Assembly (NCBI GenBank): GCA_013339895.1
Contig: JABACO010000001.1
Span: forward strand, 22,000,423 to 22,064,422
Source: Ephydatia muelleri
Lineage: Eukaryota > Porifera > Demospongiae > Spongillida > Spongillidae
Length of the DNA: 64,000 bases
Direction: 5' to 3'
The notes beneath the pieces were generated by a model that saw only the letters and a program-made list of their open reading frames with translations, had not been told where the DNA came from and did not search any database. The position numbers were made by a program, and so were the translations under genes. Every line of letters starts with the position of its first letter. Within the stretch, counting starts at the first letter, position 1. Of the stretch, positions 47,503 through 59,460 are shown piece by piece.

Positions 47503-48982
47503 TCCATGTACTGATGATCTTCTAGTTTTACGGTATTAGAACTGTTTGCGTATAACCTCCGCTGCTATTTCGGTGCGCAAGCAAGACGAGGATATCGGTT
47601 TCGCAAGGACCCAAAGAAGGTAATGCTAAACGTGTGCATGAAATTGACAGAGCAGGACGGCATCGAGTCACACTTGACTACTACGTTCGAGAGAGTAAAG
47701 CGAGGTGGCTCCACAACTGATAGCTAGGAGCAGCAGGCTTACGTTGCAATGAGGGCAAAGGATGCTGGATGCTATCAGTTGCTGAATGGAGGCCATTCTA
47801 CGCCACCGACTCGGTACTTCACATGAGATGAAATGTTCCCACTAGCTGACAGAGACTGCGAAGAAGTAAGACAAAACCGTAACGTAATGGTTAAATGACC
47901 TTTTGCAGAAGTGGACAGTGGGCTGTAAGACGTGCTGAAGTTCGATGGTCAGCGTGAGCAATTATTAAATGCTTAACCTTGGGTCCAACTTGAAAATATG
48001 GGTGCCACAACTGAAACTAAAGACGTCCACAGAGGCAGCTGATATGCATGTCCAGAAATTGCAGACATAACGATTGTAAAGTATTTGATTGGTTTTCATA
48101 ATGAGCGCAATATTCTTATTTTATAACAAGTGCTTTTATTTTTTGCTTCCCGCATATAAACAGCAAAATCAACAACAAAATAAATTACTGCATGTTGCTA
48201 TTGCGCAATAACTGTGCCAATGGGCAATATTGTTCAATAACTTGCATGGCCCAAGGATTGGGCGCACCCAAAGTGTAAATTATACAGTATGATGTGGGGG
48301 GAGCGTGTTGTTTTCTAAATGCTCGTAATATGCCTTGTTTTCAATACTTTGTGAATATTTCTTTACGTCGGCCTCTGTACTGAAAAGACAAATGCTGTTT
48401 CTCAACGACTGCTTAAGTTGTCACGTGACATTGTATCTAGCTACCCGTTGCAACATCTTGATACCACATCGCACTCAATATTGAGCAGTTCATGCACGAG
48501 AGCAAACCTTAGCAGGACCAGACTTTGTTTTCCTGGTGGGTGTTCAAAAGACAAACAGGCAGACTCTCAAATTTCATTAAATCTTTGTGGGCATAAGATT
48601 TTAAGGGCATATCATATACATGTACGCATGGATTGTACAAACTGCCGCTCCAAAAATTATTACATGTGCAGGTATGATATTTATGCAGTACTGTTTACTG
48701 CACTATGGTACAATGTGTAGATCCGGCCATCAGGTAATCATGAGCACCGTATAACCTTAATGATAAAAATAAGGCAAAAGTATGTTTCCACCACAGTAGT
48801 AAAACACTCTGGTGTATTACAACTAGGTCTGCGTATGTCCGCTACGTAAGTCACTTTTCTGACTAATGGATAACTACAAATATAGTGCTTGTTTCTTTGT
48901 TTGTATCATAGTTGTGAGGATTTGAAGCTTTTGCATATTTGGTTAGGTAGTGATATTTAAATCTGGTAATAACCGTATCAAA

Positions 48983-49440
48983 TGAATGCAATTCTTCTTA
49001 GATACGAACGTTCCTACGGTCAGCGTGTGCGCGACATCGAACACGCTGTCTTTACCCCACTTGTTCTTTCAACTTCAGGAGGTATGGGAAGGGAAGCAAC
49101 TACGTTTTACAAGCGTCTAGCTGATTTGCTTTCTAACAAGAGAAAACATCCAAATCATGGGCTGGTACAGATGTCGAATACGCGTGAGGTTGCGACGATG
49201 GACAAGGATCAACTCGGTACCAACACTCACAACGTGTCTATCCACAACAACGTAATCTCACGTGCACATCTAATTATTCAATATGTCACATCGACTTTCA
49301 CCGTACTTCTAGAATTGCATGGAGCTGTGCATGCATGCCTCAGTTTCTTATTCAAACCATTCAGCCATGACGGTATTAATGATTTTGAATCGATGAATCA
49401 GCATTGCAATACATGCATGAAAATGGAGTGCATGCGGTAG
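48983..49440 (+). pseudogene. Retroelement remnant, copy G, with a 105-bp insertion
   Basis: The remnant is open for 152 codons in this copy because a roughly 105-bp insertion (about 49178-49287) keeps the frame between GLVQMS and TFTVLLELHG. The insertion is flanked by TCGA on both sides and is absent from other copies. Confidence 0.5.
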
Positions 49441-49494
49441 TCATGCTAGCCATCAGTTGAAGAACGCTAGCCATCAGTTCAAGGGAGCTTATGT

Positions 49495-50055
49495 TCAACC
49501 TGCATATACGATGAAGTCAAAATGAACTAAAGTCCTACATGCACCAAATTGAATTATAACTCACCACTATTACAGACTGGATTGTAATCGTTACAGCAGT
49601 CGTATGGCGGAGTACTGCATGCCCTGTCACAGGCACAGTACGGTGGACAACCAGGTCCTTGTTGCGCAGGGCGAACTCCACACCCAATCTCTCTGCACGC
49701 TGGAGTAACTGCGGATATGCGTGCATGCGTGCGTAAGGTATGCAAGATGTTGATGATGATGCATGTTACCGAACTGCACCAGTACGTGTATGTCAATTAT
49801 TACTACAAGTTGTGCTACAACGGAACATGCATGCATGCAGTACAGTATCTAGCTCTTATATCATACGTGTCGTTCTATATTATATGACGACCCGTATTTT
49901 GCATGCATCGTGTGTATGACTGAATCAAGTAGAAAAAGACGCGCTGTGGTATCTTTCAAGAACTTACAGCATCCTTGTGCCGCTCCAGGTGTCGCATATA
50001 TTGACGTGGCAACAAGAGCCACAAGCAACAAGTAAGTTGACGAAGGGAACAGCAT
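49495..50055 (-). CDS. Secreted single SMB-domain microprotein, copy G
   Basis: Minus-strand CDS: exon 1 50055..49968, exon 2 49708..49565, exon 3 49499..49495. One distinctive change, CREIGCG instead of CRVIGCG (Val36Glu), puts a charge between the first two domain cysteines. Otherwise the CACDRACSTPP type. Splice sites and cysteines intact. Confidence 0.8.
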
Positions 50056-50119
50056 CTCTTTGAAGATTAGGGACTGTACGCTGGCAACGACAATGTACTA
50101 TATTAACAATGATGAAATG

Positions 50120-50128
50120 CCTTTTATA
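50120..50128 (-). promoter_or_regulatory. TATA box of SMB gene G
   Basis: Minus-strand TATAAAAGG, same spacing to the start codon as in the other copies. Confidence 0.7.
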
Positions 50129-51210
50129 GGCTCTTGCATGCAGGCAGCTACCCTGGATGATATACGAGATGATAGCATTAATCATGAGGTGTTCAGTAAA
50201 TTAGGCAGAAAGGGTACCAGGGTTCGCGCAGGCTGCCGGAAGAAACACGCGATGAATGAAGAGTGAGTGACGGTTAACGGACTGGGGACTTGGCTAAGTC
50301 TGGGAAAGCCTATTCAGGATTGGCGTGTTAATTGAATAGTGATCGAGTGCATCCGTGAGAGAGACCCCTAGACCAGATAGCTCATCCATAGGACTATTGT
50401 TTATAGTGGACCCTTGATGAATGTCACGTGTTGTAGTCAGCATGGTAATAAAGGGTGTATATCCATGTATTGAAGATCTTCTTGTTTTACGGTATTAGAA
50501 CTGTTTGCGTATAACCTCCGCTGCTAATTCAGTGCGCAAGCAAGGCGAGGATATCGGTTTCGAAAGGACCCAAGTATTTGATTGGTTTTAAAAATGAATA
50601 TTCTTATTTTATAACAAGTGCTTTTATTTTTCCCTTCCTGCATATAAGCAGCAAAATCAACAACAAAATAAATTACTGCATGTTGCTATTGCGCAATAAC
50701 TGTGCCAATGCCCAATAATGTTCAATAACTTGCATGGCCCATGGATTGGGCGCGCCCAATATGCAAATTATACAGTATGATGTGGGAAGAGCGTGTGGTT
50801 TTCTGAATGCTCGTAATATGCCTTCTTTTCTATACTTTGTGAATATTTCTTTACGCCGGCCCCTGTACTGAATAGACAAATGCTGTTTCTCAATGACTGC
50901 TTAAGTTGTCACGTGACATTATCTAGCAATCCGTTGCAATATCTTGATATCACATCGCATACAATATGGAGCAGTTCGTGCACGAGAGCAAACCTTAGCA
51001 GGACCATGCAAACTTTGTTTTCCTATAGTGGGTGTTCAAAAGACATACAGGCAGTCTCTCAAATTTCATTAAATCTTTGTGGGAATAAGATTTTAAGGGC
51101 ATATCATATACATGTATGCATGGATTGTACAAACTGCCGCTCCAAAAATTATTACATGTGCAGGTATGATATTTATACAGTACTGCTTACTGCACTATGG
51201 TACAATGTGT

Positions 51211-51249
51211 CACAGCCCTATGCGGCCATACATTTTGTGGACAAAAGGC
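51211..51249 (+). promoter_or_regulatory. Left terminus: 23-RSS-like signal
   Basis: Heptamer-like CACAGCC (51211-51217), spacer of exactly 23 nt (51218-51240), nonamer-like ACAAAAGGC (51241-51249). The vertebrate consensus is CACAGTG, 12 or 23 nt, ACAAAAACC; five of seven and at least six of nine positions agree, including the critical CAC and ACAAAA. Function as a transposase site is inferred. Confidence 0.75.
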
Positions 51250-51825
51250 ATACCGATAGAAATATTGAAAAGGTGGCGTAATGCCTTAGCAACCACCCTT
51301 GACAACCGACAACCTTACAAACTTTGCACTACATGTTAACATGTTTGCACCTGTCGCCATTTAAAAGCCATACAATGAATGAAGTACCTTTGTTCTATTT
51401 GTAGCCAAAGTCACATGGCCTAGTTTTCTCTCCACAACTTCCTACAAGCGGCCATTTTTGGACGAACGCATGGACTTCAACGTACATTTTGGACCCCGTA
51501 GACAAATTCTGCTCTCCAGTTGGAAGCACAGAACAAAAGGAGACAGAAGGTACTTACAACGTATAGTATGGAACTGTAGCCATACTTTTTCTTCGCGATG
51601 GTATACGCGTGTGACCCATGTGAAGTTAGCCCAACATTCCGTAGCCGCACATTAAACACCAATTAAGAACATCGCGCGCCGCGGGCGCTGAGGCGCAACT
51701 GTAAAATCGATAGACGCGCTAATATATAGTAAAGTACTTTACTACTAGTATGCATAAAAATGTACATAGACCTACACAAAGTTAATAATAACGTACAATG
51801 AACAAAAGAAGGCCATCATTATCCA

Positions 51826-52520
51826 ACCAAACAAACCAAAATACAAGTGAGGCTGCACTGCTGAGACATCACACACAGTCCACATGACATGCCTGTGCTT
51901 ATGGCAAGCCCTTGGCCCCTCCCCTTATTGAACAGGAGAGGTTCATGTGTGCATACATAGGAACAATTTAAAGAGTTGCAAGCCCCCAACCAAACAAACC
52001 AAAATACAGGTGAGGCTGCACTACTCAGACATCACACACAGCCCACATGACATGCCTATGCTAGTGGCAAGCCCTTGGCCCCTCCCCTTTTTGAACAGGA
52101 GAGGTTCAAGTGTGCATACATAGGAACAATTTTAAGAGTTGCAAGCCCCCAACCAAACAAACCAAAATACAGGTGAGGCTGCACTACTGAGACATCACAC
52201 ACAGACCACATGACATGCCTATGCTAGTGGCACGCCCTTGGCCCCTCCCCTTTTTGAACAGGAGAGGTTCAAGTGTGCATACATAGGAACAATTTTAAGA
52301 GTTGCATGCCCCCAAACCAAACAAACCAAAATACAGGTGAGGCTGCACTACTGAGACATCACACACAGCCCACATGACATGCCTATGCTAGTGGCACACC
52401 CTTGGCCCCTCCCCTTTTTGAACAGGAGAGGTTCAAGTGTGCATATATAGGAATAGTTTTAAGAGTTGCATGCCCCCAAACCAAACAAACCTAAATACAG
52501 GTGAGGCTGCACTACTCAGA
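51826..52520 (-). repeat. Left satellite array, about 164-bp units
   Basis: About four units starting CCAAACAAACCAAAATACAGG and containing CAGACATCACACACAG and GAACAGGAGAGGTTCA. Spacing 162-165 bp. Inverted relative to the right array. Confidence 0.95.
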
Positions 52521-52887
52521 GGTCAGTGAGTAACTACATTATATACATTTTAGGAGTACACAGGTTTGACGATTCATTTGGAATCAGAGGTTTGTGTCTC
52601 TTGTTAATAATACTTGACAATTGTAAACTAAATTCATAACATGCCGCTTAAAATGAAAGGGGCCAAACCACATTCACGATTCCAGTTAGAAAAGTGCAAT
52701 TTAATGTGCTTGATGGCAGGAGAATGGATTGATTCAAAGGTGACATTTTAACTATAAATGATGGAAATAATGTAGTTTGCACTCAACAGATTATCACATC
52801 ATACATGGATCTACTTCAAGACTCAAAACTGAATGTAGTTGATTGCACTTGTACACATTTCAACAAGTTTATAACGTTGTTTTACAG

Positions 52888-53700
52888 GGACAGAAAGTTT
52901 TCTGCTTTGATCCAACCTTTCTGCCAGTATATAAAGCCAAAGGTTATAATGCAGTGCGGAGGCATTGCAAGGTAAAGTGATCTTGAAAAACATGCATTCA
53001 AAACACTAATCATCTTAACACAGGTGAAAAACATCATGGATTATGACTGACTACTTTTCCCTGTGCATACACCACAGCATTGGTGTCTAGTGGTTGGTTG
53101 AATGGGTTATGTTTCACTTAATGTACTATAAGCACTCCTCTATAGGTTGTTTATCCCCAAGTACATGAAATCCATTGCATAGATTCTTTGCAGCAATCAA
53201 ATTATGACGCTATAAATTGGATTTGGTAAGATCAGTACGTCTGTGCATTCGTGCATAGATGCAGTTTGTGTGTGCGTGTGCATATAGGATGTATTTGGCC
53301 TATGAGATGAGATATGCTTGGAACATTCAAATGTTACGATCAGACTGGAAATACAATGACGCAGTACAGCTTTAGTGCTTACATGTGTTGTACATAGTAA
53401 ATGAACACTTTACTCTTTTAGACTTCAAATCACAGTATGCAGAAGAATTCACATGATTGTGGTGCCTTTGTGTGTTTTGTAAGTAGAAGTATTCAAAACT
53501 TTACTGTGCGTCTAGCTCAGCACGTTGTATAGGCAGCAAGATTGCTTGTGGAAGGCTACCCATGCCTTCATACTCAGGTATTGTGCTACAATGTTCACAT
53601 GGTGTATTGATTTGCAGTTGTATAGGAAATGATGGGTGGATTTAGACTTCAAATGGCTCATGAGCTGTCTAGTGGAGTGCTCTATGCACTGCAATCAGAT
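52888..53700 (+). CDS. Ulp1/SENP (C48)-like cysteine protease exons
   Basis: Exons with GT/AG ends: 52888..52971 (GQKVFCFDPTFLPVY, then GYNAVRRH), 53422..53478 (MQKNSHDCGAFVCF), 53533..53577 (AARLLVEGYPCLHTQ), 53626..53700 (MMGGFRLQMAHELSSG). The last three are multiples of three and join in phase. NSHDCGAFVC matches the Q-N/x-x-D-C-G-x-F-V-C active-site cysteine motif of C48 SUMO/Ubl proteases, with the usual downstream R-x2-M/MAHEL helix. The histidine-containing exon upstream (about 52670-52870) is not resolved. Ulp1-type domains are frequent passengers of animal DNA transposons. Expression and full length unknown. Confidence 0.65.
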
Positions 53701-53757
53701 GTAAGCTAATTTAAATTTGAAACATGCATGAAGTTTTAAATTTATTTTTTCGTAGCA

Positions 53758-54062
53758 GAGGTCTTCATGTGTCTCTATAACCATTGATGATAGTCATAGT
53801 GGCATACAGGATGATACTGCTAAACATGGGCAGAGTGATTGTGATGATATGGAGATTGATCAAACGGATCATCTTGGTGACGATGGTGACATGGATGATG
53901 AAGATAATGCTGATGAAAGTGATGAAGAGAGAACGGCAGATCCCAACTTTTTAGTTCCTACTTATGAAAATGAACCAGATCCAAATGATATATTTGGTCT
54001 TAAATGGGGTAAGGATCACTACTTCAAGTACCTTCCTAGATTGAAAGGATGCCATACACGTA
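53758..54062 (+). CDS. Acidic C-terminal exon following the protease exons
   Basis: Starts after TTCGTAGCAG and is open through a strongly acidic stretch (DGDMDDEDNADESDEE) to LVPTYENEPDPNDIFGLKWGKD, ending near GTAAGGAC. It may be part of the Ulp1-like gene or a separate small gene. A further short exon (EEQCPFEREFIRKVVKEME) may follow at about 54125. No domain recognised. Confidence 0.45.
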
Positions 54063-54849
54063 AGGACATCAAACATTTGCATCACAAACTATGCATGCAT
54101 GCATGTGGATTTATTTCATTACAGGGAAGAACAATGCCCATTTGAAAGGGAATTTATCAGAAAAGTTGTGAAAGAAATGGAAGTAAGTGTAACATTTATT
54201 GTTTGCTACTTTTATACTTCTACTTTTCACATACTTAGCCTACAATAAGAGTGATCCAGTCTGGAAAAGAAAAAGTGTATTTCTTCGGCACATTCCTGCC
54301 ATTGAAAAATGCCTTAAAGCTGATGCAAATTGGCCTTTACAGCATTGCTATGATATGGTAAACATGTTCAGATAGATTCAGCACTTGTTTTCCAGTCAAC
54401 TCTGAACCCTCTAAAGGTGTTGGAGATATTTCATTATCTCATGGAGATGAAAGTGATGTTAAGTTGACGGCATCAGTTTGTACCTCATAAATCAACAAGA
54501 TTATTGTGTGGCCAGAGGTATGACTGTAACATAATTGATTCAAACTGCATGCAATAAATTATTTTTAAAACAATTTTTACCTAGATCATTACTGCTCTCA
54601 TTGCCATTACGTTCAACGTCAGTCGTAAGCAAGCAATCAGTCACTTTCTCAATAACACACTTCCATAAAAACTTTGTGTATCAGTTTTGGGTCATTCCTT
54701 ATTTGCACTTCAGAATAAATGTGAAATTTCAGACATCATGAAGATATTCTCATGCACAGCTTAGTGATAAATTAAAATGTATTCACGGAGTGTTTGAAAG
54801 TCCATTGAAAACAGTAACTCATTATTAACTTTGACCCTTTCATTCACAC
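54063..54849. other. Remainder of the nested element core
   Basis: Possible short exons (for example VIQSGKEKVYFFGTFLPLKNA at about 54250-54357) but no recognisable family; AT-rich toward the right array. Confidence 0.3.
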
Positions 54850-56690
54850 TTTAACCTCTCCTGTTCAAAAAGGGGAGGGGCCTGGGGCGTGTCACATGCA
54901 CAATCATGTCATGTGGGCTGTGTGTGATGTCTCAGTAGTGCAGCCTCACCTGTATTTTGGTTTGTTTGGTTTGGGGGCATGCAACTCTTAAAATTGTTCC
55001 CAAGAATGCACACTTGAACCTCTCCTGTTCAAAAAGGGGAGAGGCCAAGGGCGTGTCACATGCACAAGCATGTCATGTGGGCTGTGTGTGATGTCTCAGT
55101 AGTGCAGCCTCACCTGTATTTTGGTTTGTTTGGTTTGGGGGCATGCAACTCTTAAAATTGTTCCCAAGAATGCACACTTGAACCTCTCCTGTTCAAAAAG
55201 GGGAGAGGCCAAGGGCGTGTCACATGCACAAGCATGTCATGTGGGCTGTGTGTGATGTCTCAGTAGTGCAGCCTCACCTGTATTTTGGTTTGTTTGGTTT
55301 GGGGGCATGCAACTCTTAAAATTGTTCCTATATGCATGCACACTTGAACCTCTCCTGTTCAAAAAGGGGAAGGGCCAAGGGCGTGTCACATTCACAAGCA
55401 TGTCATGTGGGCTGTGTGTGATGTCTCAGTAGTGCAGCCTCACCTGTATTTTGGTTCGTTTGGTTCGGGGCATGCAACTCTTAAAATTGTTCTCAAGAAT
55501 GCACACTTGAACTTCTCCTGTTCAAAAAGGAGAGGGGCCAAGGGCGTGTCACATTCACAAGCATGTCATGTGGGCTGTGTGTGATGTCTCAGTAGTGCAG
55601 CCTCACCTGTATTTTGGTTCGTTTGGTTGGGGGCATGCAACTCTTAAAATTGTTCCCAAGAATGCACACTTGAACCTCTCCTGTTCAAAAAGGGGAGGGG
55701 CCAAGGGCGTGTCACATGCACAAGCATGTCATGTGGGCTGTGTGTGATGTCTCAGTAGTGCAGCCTCATCTGTATTTTGGTTTGTTTGGTTTGGGGGCAT
55801 GCAACTTATAAAATTGTTCCTATGTATGCACACTTGAACCTCTCCTGTTCAAAAAGGGGAAGGGCCAAGGGCGTGCCACTAGCATAGGCATGTCATGTGG
55901 GCTGTGTGTGATGTCTCAGTAGTGCAGCCTCACCTGTATTTTTGTTTGTTTGGTTGGGGGCATGCAACTCTTAAAATTGTTCCCAAGAATGCACACTTAA
56001 CCTCTCCTGTTCAAAAAGGAGAGGGGCCTGGGGCGTGTCACAAGCACAAGCATGTCATGTGGGCTGTGTGTGATGTCTCAGTAGTGCAGCCTCACCTGTA
56101 TTTTGGTTTGTTTGGTTGGGGGCATGCAACTCTTAAAATTGTTCCTATGCATGCACACTTGAACCTCTCCTGTTCAAAAAGGGGAGGGGCCAAGGGCGTG
56201 TCACATGCACAAGCATGTCATGTGGGCTATGTGTGATGTCTCAGTAGTGCAGCCTCACCTGTATTTTGATTTGTTTGGTTTGGGGGCATGCAACTCTTAA
56301 AATTGTTCCCAAGAATGCACACTTGAACCTCTCCTGTTCAAAAAGGGGAGGGGCCAAGGGCGTGTCACATGCACAAGCATGTCATGTGGGCTGTGTGTGA
56401 TGTCTGAGTAGTGCAGCCTCACCTGTATTTTGGTTCGTTTGGTTGGGGGCATGCAACTCTTAAAATTGTTCTCAAGAATGCACACTTGAACCTCTCCTGT
56501 TCAAAAAGGAGAGGGGCCTGGGGCGTGTCACATGTAAAAGCATGTCATGTGGGCTGTGTGTGATGTCTCAGTAGTGCAGCCTCACCTGTATTTTGATTTA
56601 TTTGGTTGGGGGCATGCAACCCTTAAAACTGTCCCTATGAATGTACACTTGAGCCTCTCCTGTCCATAAAGGGGAGGGTCTATGACATGG
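54850..56690 (+). repeat. Right satellite array, about 11 units of about 164 bp
   Basis: Units begin ACCTCTCCTGTTCAAAAAGG and include TGTGTGTGATGTCTCAGTAG and GGGGGCATGCAACTCTTAAA. This is the reverse complement of the left array unit. Neighbouring units are nearly identical, indicating homogenisation. Open frames inside are repeat artefacts. Confidence 0.97.
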
Positions 56691-56988
56691 CACAAACACA
56701 GGCATGTCATGTGTAGAGTAGCATCGCTCTGTTGCAGTAACGATTTGCAGAAAGAGTCTAAGTGTCAGATCTTTTTCAACAGTAGCGTATCTGACGATAT
56801 TAATGACGCAATGCGGCCGTGCGGCCAAAGTATACGTGGTAATTGGTATGGAATGTGCGGCAAAGAAATGTTGGGCTAACTTCTAAGCGGTACGCGTGTG
56901 AAGTATACTGTGGTTTGAGCCGCCGTGTTCGCTAGTACTATACGTATTACTGATATCATTATAAAAGCACGAAAAGGGGTAAAATCTA

Positions 56989-57974
56989 CGATTTTGCTCG
57001 TTTGTTTGGCGGTGGAATAGATTCCACAATCCTGGGTAAAATGGATAGGCTGTGCTCTTTAACAATAGAGAGGAGCCTGTCTACCTTGTTGTGGATACAT
57101 TGATAAGTTCTCCGAAGGGTGTTAAATCGGGCATGGATAGACTCCGCCCCCTGTTCTCCTAGTAGACCAAAGCCTGTACCCGTCCGTCTTGCCCAAGGGA
57201 CAGTGTGATCTTCTTGCATTTTTAAAGATAGGGATGAACTTGGGAATGAGATATTACATGTTAGATGGGGATAATTATTGTTCTGGTACTTGGAAGGTGA
57301 CTTTGAACTCATCAATGAACAGCTGGTCGTAGATACTGTGGCACCTCCCAAGGAGGGAGAATACAGTTGTGAACTTAACAGCTGTTGCCGATACTGTGTC
57401 AACAAGAGTTGGGCACTTCTCATGTGCCACTTGTATCATGGGATGGAGATGTCTGATGGCTAGTGGTGATGGGAAAGGTAAACTGTATGGGGATTTCATA
57501 TAATATTGTGAGTACCTTAAGGACCTTGTGTATGTGATTCCCCACAAACACTCCACCGAAGTACTGCTGTCGTTTCACTTTGAAAGACTGTAATGCTGTA
57601 TCTAGCCCTTGAACAAAGGGTCCTTCATGCTTGTTAAAACCCTTCTCAACTGCATTACTTTGGCGGGCTATCTCTTTCTCCTAAAATTAATGTGTGCAAA
57701 GTCATTTTTCATCTTATTGATTTCTGTCTTACCATTTGTTTGCACAGATTGCTTCTTTTCGTTCACCTGTTTGATGAAGTTATTCGTGATGGAGTCATCC
57801 TTCCCCAAACAAACAGCAACATAGGTCATTACTTCCGCCAGATCTGCAATTTCATCTTTGCATTCTGCATACATGGCCTTCAGCATCTGCAGCTTGTGCA
57901 GCTCCACACAGTAAGCCGAAAAGCTTGATGTGCTATTGGTTGGCTGGTTTATGAAGGCCAATTGCATGTCATAG
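56989..57974 (-). pseudogene. Transposase C-terminal exons of the N-RAG-TP-like element
   Basis: Predicted minus-strand exons 57974..57767, 57680..57516 and about 57482..56989. They read NQPTNSTSSFSAYCVELHKLQ, FNKHEGPFVQGLDTALQSFKV, FSLLGRCHSIYDQLFID, then EDHTVPWARR and FGLLGEQGAESIHARFN, ending ...SIPPPNKRAKS at a stop. The EDHxVPW...LLGEQGAESIH block is the familiar C-terminus of a transposase family abundant in cnidarians and sponges. The joins near 57482 and 57270 are out of phase, indicating decay. Confidence 0.65.
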
Positions 57975-58062
57975 CTGTGATACAGAGACGTAGGAAGGAC
58001 TTATAAGGTGTAGCGGCCTAGGTTATGTAATAGAAAAGGGAGGGGCACAGTGGGTGTGGGAG

Positions 58063-59460
58063 GGGGCTATGCCCCCTCCTGCCCAGCAAGGGCAGTCCAC
58101 GGCATTCCTATGCCTGCTTTGAGAGCTAAGGCTTGTGTTGCTCCAATATGGCTTATTATTCCGGCTTGCTTCAGTAGCAGCTCCCTCTCAGCACTATCAA
58201 GGTAGTCTAACTCATTTCTTAGAAGCACAGATGTCTCCCCCTTAGCCATAATCTGCCGAACATTACTCATTTCAGTGCACCTTCTTTTCAATGTTTTCCT
58301 AGAGGCAGATTCTGAAGATTTGTGTGGCCTTGTTATTTGCACAAATGTCTTGGGCTAATGGGTAGATTTTTTTGGTGTATTATTCATAACTCAGAACTGT
58401 TTTGCTTACCATACCATCTGTAGGGATGGAGATCTTGTCAGGACTTGTGGCAGCAAGCTTGCTTAGCACTTGTGATGCCATCTTCACTTCGTCCTTGGTA
58501 GGTTTCGCATCACAATCATGGATGTTGTAATCACCAATATGTATGTTCTTCTTACAGGAAGAACACTCAACGTGTATGGCCTGCAGGAGTACCATGATGA
58601 TTGGCGGTGCTGGTTTCAGTGCTGATGGCAATAAAGGTGCATCCACGAAAGGACATTTCACGTTGCTACAACTGAAGACTTCAAACCACCTGACCATACA
58701 TGTGGTGCACACCAGTGCCCTACATGGTAGCTCCAATGGCTGGCACAGGAGCTCCAGACAGATCAGGCATTGCAGCTGATCCAGTATAGCTGAATTGTTC
58801 AAGGTGCTAAGTGGCATATCAGGTGGGTGGTGTGGTGGTGCAATTCCTTTGATGGTTGCAATAATAATATCAGCTGTTGTTGGACGACCTATCCGATGTG
58901 GTGGTGTTGGCTTAGTACCTCTTTTAGGATAACATACCTATGCATTAAGAAAACATGCATGTAGTACAGACCCACAATTATGTTGATATTGATACCACGC
59001 ATCTGTCTTCAGCATGAACCTCCCACTCAGTGATTGCTGTTGAGCTGTAGCAAGTCATTAGTCTGTCCATGATCTGCTTACATGAGTAGCATAACGACGA
59101 CACAGGGTGGATATCAGGGAGGTCATTGTTAATATCAATGCTAAAGGCTCTAAAGAGACATTCTTTGAACTCTGAAAATTGATAGAATGCCCTCCTTTTC
59201 TTCCCTTTAGCCACCAAAAGGCTTCCACAGACTCTGCAACGTTTCTGGAGCTGGTCTCGTTGAGTTCCATTTAGGGCTATGTGACCGAACAAAGCAACTA
59301 CAGCCGCATTATTCATAGCAAAGCAAAACCGCTTATTTGTGTGTTTAAAAAAAGTATGGCTGCATCTGAATGGTGCTTCTGTATAACTCAATGTGTGTAG
59401 TTCACGGTGTGGCATACTGACCTTCTTGAGAATTTGTCTGTGCTTGGTGTTTTCAACCAA
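58063..59460 (-). CDS. RAG1-like N-terminal zinc region and RING (N-RAG-TP transposase, 5' part)
   Basis: Exon 1 59460..58996: Cys pairs CRVCG and CYSCKQIMD around FSEFKECLFRAFSIDI, DLPDIHP and EWEVHAEDRCV. Splicing GTATCA to exon 2 (58937..58410) creates CVVC, completing the third Cys pair seen in the RAG1 N-terminal zinc region. Exon 2 then has a RING (CLICLELL, PCRALVCTTC, KCPF) and a Cys-Cys/His-Cys finger (CSSCKKNIHIGDYNIHDC), in the order of the RAG1 zinc-binding dimerisation domain; the RING His expected before the third pair is Ala. Exon 3 (58354 to about 58063) reads RPHKSSESASRKTLKRRC and AGIISHIGATQALALKAGIG, then stops, so the catalytic middle is missing. RAG1 RINGs act as E3 ligases; that role here is untested. 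Confidence 0.8.

Larger units (their letters stand above)
42458..48735 (-). repeat. Segmental-duplication unit, copy F
   Basis: Inverted unit, split upstream of the gene by the LTR retrotransposon (43787-47502). Its flanks rejoin as ...GGGTGTATATCCAT|GTACTGATGATCTTC. It holds the + strand retroelement remnant at 42458-42770, the SMB gene and a long upstream flank. Confidence 0.9.
48736..51210 (-). repeat. Segmental-duplication unit, copy G
   Basis: Tandem with F. It contains the retroelement remnant, the SMB gene and the 5' flank, and is cut at 51210 by the N-RAG-TP-like element (left flank TACAATGTGT). Like copy A it lacks the approximately 500-bp block before CCCAAGTATTTGATTGG. Confidence 0.9.
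51622..56882 (+). mobile_element. Nested element with Ulp1-like gene and inverted satellite arrays
   Basis: Imperfect terminal inverted repeats of about 43 bp (GAAGTTAGCCCAACATT...GCCGCACATT...ACCAATTA) at 51622-51665 and 56840-56882 enclose tandem arrays in opposite orientation (51826-52520 and 54850-56690), with protease exons between them. No clean target duplication was found and the superfamily is unknown. It could instead be an integral module of the surrounding N-RAG-TP-like element. Confidence 0.55.

Noticed and set aside
54895..56236. Frames inside the 164-bp satellite (for example at 55895-56236)
   Set aside because: Periodic products of the tandem array without codon bias or a start context.
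51826..56690. CRISPR-like array
   Set aside because: Units are about 164 bp and tandem without unique spacers; the genome is eukaryotic.
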